A stretch of 38,201 nt of DNA from Dietzia natronolimnaea. Lineage in GTDB: Bacteria > Actinomycetota > Actinomycetes > Mycobacteriales > Mycobacteriaceae. The stretch lies in assembly GCF_002289575.1 (NCBI RefSeq), contig NZ_NTGA01000034.1, forward strand, positions 1-38,201, in the 5' to 3' direction. Both the position numbers and the translations under genes were made by a program. The notes below the pieces were generated by a model, which made no database searches, was not told the DNA's origin, and saw only the letters and a list, made by a program, of their open reading frames with translations. This document shows positions 33,208 through 38,201 of the stretch, piece by piece; the stretch's first letter is position 1, and each line of letters starts with the position of its first letter.

Positions 33208-34785
33208 TCAGCCGACGGCGTCGAGCGCGGCCCGAACGATGCTGTCGGTATCGATGCCGTGATGCCGGTAGACGTCCTCCAGCGCACCGGTCAGACCGAA
33301 CGTCGAAATCCCCAACGCGCGCAACGGCACTGTGTTGATCGAGGCCAGGAAGGCCAGCGTGTGCGGGTGCCCGTCGAGCACCGTAACCATCGGTGCCGCG
33401 CGCTCGGCGGGGAACACCGCGTCGAGGATCCAACCAGGTGCATCAGACCGTCCGGCCCGCGCCTGAACGGCGGCGAACAGCAGGCCCGCGCTGGTGACGC
33501 AGACGACCTCTGATCCGATATCCAGAGCGGAGAGCCGACCGGCGGCCGCCAGTGCCTCGCTGACGACCGCTCCCATCGCGACAATGGTGACGTCCGGATC
33601 CGCGCAGGCTCGGAGGGTGTAGGCGCCCGCGACCACCTGGGCCCGGCAGCGCTCGCGAGCGGCGGGGTCGTCGGGAACCGAGGCGAGGTGCTGGTCCACC
33701 GGCCGCGTCGACAGACGCAGATAGGCGGACCGCCCGTCGGGCCGACCGAGGTGCGCGAGGCAGTCGAGCAGGATCCACTGCACCTCGACGGAGAACGCGG
33801 GTTCGTACGACACACAACCCGGCTGTTCCACGCCGATGGACGGGGTCGTCACCGACTGGTGGGCCCCGCCTTTCGCGGACAGGCTCACGCCGGAGGGTGT
33901 GCCGACGAGAATCGACTGCCCGCCTGCATAGATGCCGAACGACCACGGCTCCAATGCCCGTCCCACAAAGGGGTCGTACACGACGCCGATGGGCAGGAGC
34001 GGCTGACCCCACCGACTCCAGGTCGCACCGAGCTCGCCGAGCAGCCCGACGAGGTTGGTCTCCGCGATTCCGAGTTCCATGTGCTGCCCGGTGGGCCTCT
34101 CACGCCACTTGACGACCGTCTCGGAGTCGTCGGCGAACCAGTCGTGACGTTCGGTCGGCGACCAGACACCCACTTTGTTGAGCCACCCGGCCAGGTTGGT
34201 GGTCGAACTGACGTCGGGGCTGACGGTCACCACGCGTGCGGCGACGTCCGGGGCGTCGCGGGTGAGGTCCAGGAGCGCCCTCCCGAGCGCAGCCTGGGTG
34301 GTCGAGGTCGACGGTGGCGTGCGGCTCAGGTCCCGCGGCACCGTGAGGCCGGGAGGGCGAGGCACGGGGTCACGGCGCAGATACTCAGCGGTCGACGCGC
34401 ACAGCGCGCCCTCGGGCGAGTCCGGGTCGAACCTCCGCCACGGCCGGTCGACGTCCTCACCGAGGGAGTCGGCCAGACTCGCGAACTGCTCGGCGGTGAG
34501 CAGTGACGAGTGGTTCTGCGGGTGCCCCTGGATCGGCAGTCCGAACCCTTTGACGGTGTAGGCCAGGATGACCGTCGGCCGATGGTCGTCGATCCGGGCG
34601 TAGGCGTCGCGCAGGGCGTCGACGTCATGACCACCGAGGTTGGAGATCGCGCCAAGGAGCGCCTGGTCCCCCAGATCCCCGATCACCGTGGCGACGGCCT
34701 CCGCGTCGGCCCCCTCGCCCGGCAATCTGTCCCGAACCTCCTGTGCAGAGCACCGCAGCAATCTCTGGTACCCGGGGTTCGACAT
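33208..34785 (-). CDS. E1/transketolase-like enzyme, C-terminal part (after in-frame TGA)
   Basis: A 525-codon open frame that continues directly from the preceding gene after a TGA and six codons. It contains the rest of the thiamine-diphosphate domain (VILAYTVKGFGLPIQGHPQN), the pyrimidine-binding domain (QHMELGIAETNLVGLLGELG, GRALEPWSFGIYAGGQSILV) and the C-terminal transketolase domain (VTIVAMGAVVSEALAAAGRL). The family is the AceE/transketolase type, where a single chain of about 770-800 residues is usual. No ribosome-binding site precedes the ATG at 34785. It is probably not a natural separate subunit. Confidence 0.8.
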   Translation of the reverse strand: MSNPGYQRLLRCSAQEVRDRLPGEGADAEAVATVIGDLGDQALLGAISNLGGHDVDALRDAYARIDDHRPTVILAYTVKGFGLPIQGHPQNHSSLLTAEQFASLADSLGEDVDRPWRRFDPDSPEGALCASTAEYLRRDPVPRPPGLTVPRDLSRTPPSTSTTQAALGRALLDLTRDAPDVAARVVTVSPDVSSTTNLAGWLNKVGVWSPTERHDWFADDSETVVKWRERPTGQHMELGIAETNLVGLLGELGATWSRWGQPLLPIGVVYDPFVGRALEPWSFGIYAGGQSILVGTPSGVSLSAKGGAHQSVTTPSIGVEQPGCVSYEPAFSVEVQWILLDCLAHLGRPDGRSAYLRLSTRPVDQHLASVPDDPAARERCRAQVVAGAYTLRACADPDVTIVAMGAVVSEALAAAGRLSALDIGSEVVCVTSAGLLFAAVQARAGRSDAPGWILDAVFPAERAAPMVTVLDGHPHTLAFLASINTVPLRALGISTFGLTGALEDVYRHHGIDTDSIVRAALDAVG

Positions 34786-34800
34786 GTCGCGTAGTCGTCG

Positions 34801-35532
34801 TCATAGCGCTTCGCCCCCCGGGCGGGCGAACAGCTCCTCCAGAGTCCGCCCGAAGGAGACGGTGAGGACTTGCCAGCCCGCGGCGGCGAACATCTGCTCC
34901 AGCCGTGGGGCGGCGATGTTCGGCACCACGCGGTCCAGCGACTGCCGGTTCATGTCGACGATCCACACCACCTCGCCGAGTTCGGCCACCGAGGGGTCGA
35001 GTACGGCCTCCCAGACCGCGCCCTCATCGAGTTCGGCGTCGCCGACGAGCGAGTACTGCCGACCGGGGCCGGTGGGACCGAAGGTGGTGTCCACGTAGCG
35101 CCGGGCCATCGCACCCCACAACGGTGCCGTCGCCCCGATACCCACCGATCCCGTGGAGTAGTCCACGCGGTCCGGGTCCTTCGATCTACTGGGGTAGGGC
35201 TGCAGACCGCCGTACTCCCGCAGCGTCGGCATGTACCGCTCGTCGAGGTCGCCGAGGAGGTAGTTGATCGAGTGGAGCACCGGCGAGGCGTGGGGTTTCA
35301 CCGACACGCGGTCCCCGGGGCGGAGTTGCCCGAACCACAGAGACGTCATGATGTGGACCATGGACGCGCACGACGCCTGGTGTCCACCGACCTTGAGGCC
35401 GCTGGGATTGGGGCGGACCCGGTTCGCGTGGTGGATCATCGCCGTGGAGGTCCACAGCACGCGCTTCGCGATCGCGTCCAGTGTCGCGCGGTCTGCTCCG
35501 GGGGCGACGACCTCGGCTGCGGGGTCAGTCAC
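34801..35532 (-). CDS. E1/transketolase-like enzyme, N-terminal part (cut by in-frame TGA)
   Basis: A 243-residue N-terminal half of a thiamine-diphosphate enzyme. GLKVGGHQASCASMVHIMTS and YSLVGDAELDEGAVWEA followed by WIVDMNRQSLDR form the GD...N cofactor motif. It ends RPGGEAL then TGA (34801-34803); the same frame continues RRLRDMSNPGYQRLLR, which reads as the natural continuation, so a CGA (Arg) to TGA change is likely. The GTG start at 35532 overlaps the monooxygenase stop (GTGA). It is the fourth gene of the catabolic operon; the substrate is presumably a 2-oxo acid from ring cleavage (inference). Confidence 0.8.
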   Translation of the reverse strand: MTDPAAEVVAPGADRATLDAIAKRVLWTSTAMIHHANRVRPNPSGLKVGGHQASCASMVHIMTSLWFGQLRPGDRVSVKPHASPVLHSINYLLGDLDERYMPTLREYGGLQPYPSRSKDPDRVDYSTGSVGIGATAPLWGAMARRYVDTTFGPTGPGRQYSLVGDAELDEGAVWEAVLDPSVAELGEVVWIVDMNRQSLDRVVPNIAAPRLEQMFAAAGWQVLTVSFGRTLEELFARPGGEAL

Positions 35533-37373
35533 AGCTGGGACTCCTTCTCACGGGGCGACGAGGCCGTCGACGCGCCGAACACCGGCGCCCAGCGGGCCTC
35601 AAGAAAGGCCACCAGGTCCCCCGCGGACGAGGCGGCCGGGGACTCGGAGCTCCAGATGATGTGCCCGTCGCACCGGACCGCGACCGCCCCGCCCCGTTCG
35701 AGACACAGGAGGGCTTCCGCACGTTTCGGGTCGACGCACCTCGTGCCGACGTCGACCACCTCGACCTCCACCGGTCCGGTCGACCCGCTGTCGAGATGAC
35801 CCTGCCAGGACCGTGCATCGGCGGTGAAGAGAGTCACCGTCTGCGGCGAGCGCTCGACCAGCTGCAGGATCGACTGACGCCCGTCGGAGGTGTCGACCAA
35901 CGACACGTGCGGGAGCCGGCCTCCTGGCACGACGCACGGTGCGTACTCCGCGACGTCCTCCACCACACGACCGCCGGCGCCGGATCCACTACCCCGCTCG
36001 TGGTCGGACACCAGCGGCCCGTCGTAGCAGTACCCGAACTCCAGGCCGGTGGAGACGAAGTGCGACAGCTGTAGGGGAATCGCCTCGGCGGCTTTCGCAC
36101 GCGCACGTGCCGCCCGGGGGGTCTCCTTGGAAAGGACGGCGGTCCGGGCGAGGCCACCCCGGACGAGCTGCTCGGACACACGCGCCGCCAGCCCCATCGG
36201 CAGCCACCTCAGTGGCGCCCTACCCATCAACCGGGTCGCGCGATACAGCGCGCGGTTCGTCGCTCCGAAGTGTCGGGTGACCGCGTCGAGCTGGAAGTGG
36301 TTGGTCACACTGTGGTCGGCGAAGCGCTCGACCACCGGTCGGCGTTCGAGCTCGTAGGTGTCGAGAAGGGTCTCGTCGGCGCCGTGGGTGAGCACGGCAT
36401 CGAGCTTCCACGCGAGGTTGTGGGCATCCTGCACGCCACTGTTGAGTCCGTAGCCCCCGGTATGTGGGAACCGGTGCGCTGCGTCACCGACCAGGATCAC
36501 CCTGCCGCGGCGGAAACTCTCCGCGGTCTGCGAGGTCATGGTCCACGCGCCGGTGGAGACGATGTCGTAGGTGTTGCCCTCACCCAGGACCCCAGGGAGC
36601 GTGTCACGCCAGTACCGGTCCGGGTCGGCGGCGATGGCTTGCCCGGGATGCAGGTAGGTACCCATCAACACGTAGTGGCGATCGGCGTGCGCGATGAGCA
36701 CTCCGGCGAACTCGGGCCGGTAGATCCAGGTGAGCAGGGGCCTGTCGTCCGGGTGCAGGTCCGGCGACCGGAAGAACGCGCTGGCCATACGGGCCAGGAC
36801 CGGGCCACGCAGACCGATCCCGAGGCTCTCGCGGATCGGACTGTTCGCGCCGTCCGCACCGACCACGTACTGCGCTTCGATCCGACCGAGGTCCGTGTCC
36901 GCCACCACGCCGTCCTCGACCCGGGTGATATCGCGCACGCTCACCCCGCGGCGGAAGTCGACCAGCGGCTCGTCGTCGAGCCACTTCCAGAGCACGGGCA
37001 TCAGCAGGTGCTGGCCCACGTGGGAGATGAGGAAGTCGCTCAGGGAGCGGACCTGGTCCAGCCGTTCCGGGTCCGAGAGCAGGTCGATCTCGCCCAGCGG
37101 GGGCGCGGTGGTCGACGACATCCATCGGATGACGCTGATCTCGGAGATCGGCGGGGACAGCGCGGCGATCTGCCCGGCGAGGTCGGGGGCGATCTCGCGC
37201 CAGATCTCGAGCGAGCGGGCGTTGATGACGTGCGCCGCCGGGTGGGTCAGTGGGTCCTGCCGTCGGTCGAGCACGAGGGTGGGGATCCCGCGCGCCGCCA
37301 GCAGCAACGCGAGGGTCGCGCCGGAGCTGCCCGCGCCGGAGATCACGACGGGGGCCCGGGTCTCGGAGCTCAT
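35529..37373 (-). CDS. FAD-dependent aromatic monooxygenase (MhpA/PheA-like)
   Basis: A 614-residue flavin hydroxylase of the class A aromatic monooxygenase family. The FAD motif is GAGSSGATLALLLAARG at the N-terminus, the DG motif YVVGADGANSPIRESLG, and the GD motif VILVGDAAHRFPHTGGYGLN followed by SGVQDAHNLAWKLD. The C-terminal thioredoxin-like domain (TVTLFTADARSWQGHL, AVRCDGHIIW) is typical of phenol/resorcinol/3-hydroxyphenylpropionate hydroxylases. Start: ATG at 37373 overlaps the VOC gene stop as ATGA. It probably hydroxylates the aromatic substrate before cleavage by the adjacent dioxygenase. Confidence 0.9.
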   Translation of the reverse strand: MSSETRAPVVISGAGSSGATLALLLAARGIPTLVLDRRQDPLTHPAAHVINARSLEIWREIAPDLAGQIAALSPPISEISVIRWMSSTTAPPLGEIDLLSDPERLDQVRSLSDFLISHVGQHLLMPVLWKWLDDEPLVDFRRGVSVRDITRVEDGVVADTDLGRIEAQYVVGADGANSPIRESLGIGLRGPVLARMASAFFRSPDLHPDDRPLLTWIYRPEFAGVLIAHADRHYVLMGTYLHPGQAIAADPDRYWRDTLPGVLGEGNTYDIVSTGAWTMTSQTAESFRRGRVILVGDAAHRFPHTGGYGLNSGVQDAHNLAWKLDAVLTHGADETLLDTYELERRPVVERFADHSVTNHFQLDAVTRHFGATNRALYRATRLMGRAPLRWLPMGLAARVSEQLVRGGLARTAVLSKETPRAARARAKAAEAIPLQLSHFVSTGLEFGYCYDGPLVSDHERGSGSGAGGRVVEDVAEYAPCVVPGGRLPHVSLVDTSDGRQSILQLVERSPQTVTLFTADARSWQGHLDSGSTGPVEVEVVDVGTRCVDPKRAEALLCLERGGAVAVRCDGHIIWSSESPAASSAGDLVAFLEARWAPVFGASTASSPREKESQL

Positions 37374-37996
37374 AGCGTGCGAAACGTGATGGCGCGCGTG
37401 TTGGCCCGGGCGGTCGTGCCCGGACGCACTCCCGCCTGTCGGTGCACCAGCTCGGAGGGCGCGTCGCCGCGTCGCAGCCGCTCCAGCAGATACCCGGGGT
37501 CGATCATGACCCCGATGGGGTTGTCCGCGAACTCCTCGCTGTCGAAGAACGCGGCGGTCTCCTCCGGGGTGGGGAAGTTCTCGACCTGGAACTCGAGCCG
37601 GATGCCATCCGGGTCCTCGTAGTACAACGACGTGGTGGGGCCGTGGTTGATCGACCACACCGGCTCGATGCCGAGGGAGGCCAGGCGCTCGTGGTTGAGA
37701 AGCAACCGTTCGAGCGAGCTGTAGGTGAACGCGAGGTGGTCGACTCCGAGGATCTTGCGGCGGAGCCTGGCCAACGGGAAGAGGTAGCGCACGAGGCCGG
37801 GGATCTTGACCAGCGCCAATCGGTGACTCTCGTCGTCCCAGGTAAGAAAGGCGATCTGTTTGTCCTCGTGAATGACCTTCGCGCCCAGGACCGTCCGGTA
37901 CCACTCGATCATCTCGGTCGCCCGCGGCGTCTTGACCACGTAGTGAGCGAGGATCTCCGGCGCGAGGGGGGTGTCGACCGGCTCCGGGACCGTCAT
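37370..37996 (-). CDS. VOC-family extradiol dioxygenase-like protein
   Basis: A 208-residue vicinal-oxygen-chelate protein. The metal triad of type I extradiol dioxygenases can be matched: His in LAHYVVKTPRATEMIEWY, His in GVDHLAFTYSS, and Glu in IRLEFQVENFPTPEE. Its small size fits single-domain extradiol enzymes rather than two-domain BphC. The start at ATG 37996 overlaps the FAH-like stop (ATGA); the open frame upstream lies over that gene. With the monooxygenase it would hydroxylate and then cleave an aromatic ring. Confidence 0.85.
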   Translation of the reverse strand: MTVPEPVDTPLAPEILAHYVVKTPRATEMIEWYRTVLGAKVIHEDKQIAFLTWDDESHRLALVKIPGLVRYLFPLARLRRKILGVDHLAFTYSSLERLLLNHERLASLGIEPVWSINHGPTTSLYYEDPDGIRLEFQVENFPTPEETAAFFDSEEFADNPIGVMIDPGYLLERLRRGDAPSELVHRQAGVRPGTTARANTRAITFRTL

Positions 37997-38201
37997 GATG
38001 GCTCTCCATTCGTTGAGTTCTCGGCGATGATCGGGGTGCGTTGCGCGCCCAGGTCGAGAGACCCGTCTCCTGAGCGGATCGAGGCGGTGACGAGGTCGCC
38101 CGGTCGCAGGAAGGGGCCGTCCTTGTTGCGTCGGATGAACAGCCGCCACATCACGTGTTCGGGAAGCAGCGCGGTCAAGCCCCTTGTAGTGGTGTAACTG
38201 G
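37993..38201 (-). CDS. Fumarylacetoacetate hydrolase-family protein (C-terminal part only)
   Basis: The open frame runs into the window edge, so the start is missing. Visible are LTALLPEHVMWRLFIRRNK, FLRPGDLVTASIRSGDGSLD and LGAQRTPIIAEN, matching the C-terminal end of FAH-fold hydrolases/decarboxylases that hydrolyse ring-cleavage products. The stop overlaps the VOC gene as ATGA. It is the first visible gene of the catabolic operon. The assignment rests on a short piece and operon context. Confidence 0.65.
   Translation of the reverse strand, partial: SYTTTRGLTALLPEHVMWRLFIRRNKDGPFLRPGDLVTASIRSGDGSLDLGAQRTPIIAENSTNGEPS

Noticed and set aside
34801-34803. TGA as a selenocysteine codon in the E1/transketolase gene
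   Set aside because: The continuation suggests Arg, there is no cysteine-type active site there, and no hairpin of SECIS type is evident.
1-38201. CRISPR arrays, tRNA/rRNA genes, insertion sequences, prophage
   Set aside because: No regularly spaced repeats, no cloverleaf-like sequence, no transposase or integrase frame was found by eye.

Overview
The window is very GC-rich, tightly packed DNA from an actinobacterium. Third codon positions are almost all G or C, GTG starts are common, and many genes overlap by 4 bases (ATGA or GTGA). Genuine gene ends are nearly all TGA. The mix of TetR/PaaX regulators, AidB-like acyl-CoA dehydrogenase, Hen1/Pnkp RNA repair and catabolic operons suggests a mycolic-acid-type soil actinomycete (Dietzia/Gordonia/Rhodococcus-like). 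This is inference; nothing here fixes the genus.

Layout. (1) 40-4092: a TetR gene, an ATPase and a 12-TM exporter permease in one overlapping operon behind a perfect 22-bp palindrome, followed by a second TetR gene. (2) 4186-8599: a DUF5996 gene cut short by an in-frame TAG, a TetR gene, a divergent serine hydrolase with a membrane tail, a CGNR zinc-finger protein and a small His-rich protein. (3) 8648-16480: a vitamin B12 island. One cobalamin riboswitch precedes a BtuFCD-type importer plus an FhuF-like [2Fe-2S] reductase. A second, on the other strand, precedes cbiMNQO cobalt uptake. A BLUF blue-light receptor and a small partner gene lie between them. (4) 16512-18392: an SbtA bicarbonate transporter with an SbtB-like PII protein and a divergent winged-helix gene, with two adjacent inverted repeats between. 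(5) 18438-23001: the Hen1-Pnkp RNA repair pair, with pnkp interrupted by an in-frame TAG, and an overlapping membrane protein. (6) 23071-28236: TetR, GT1-type glycosyltransferase and SnoaL-like protein, two secreted proteins, and an NAD(P)-binding epimerase-like enzyme. (7) 28297-33167: a broken TetR gene, a PaaX regulator, and an operon of an AidB-like acyl-CoA dehydrogenase with two crotonases. (8) 33208-38201: a catabolic operon of FAH-type hydrolase (partial), extradiol-dioxygenase-like VOC protein, flavin monooxygenase, and a thiamine-diphosphate E1/transketolase-like enzyme split by an in-frame TGA.

The most unusual feature is that four conserved genes carry in-frame stop codons (three TAG, one TGA) with well-preserved, family-like sequence continuing in the same frame; one of them also has a 1-base frameshift. 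Recent nonsense mutation or sequencing error is the simplest reading. UAG readthrough or recoding is the testable alternative. The best candidates for new biology are the B12-riboswitch operon containing a reductase, the BLUF operon with its small partner, and the SbtA/SbtB locus in what looks like a heterotroph.
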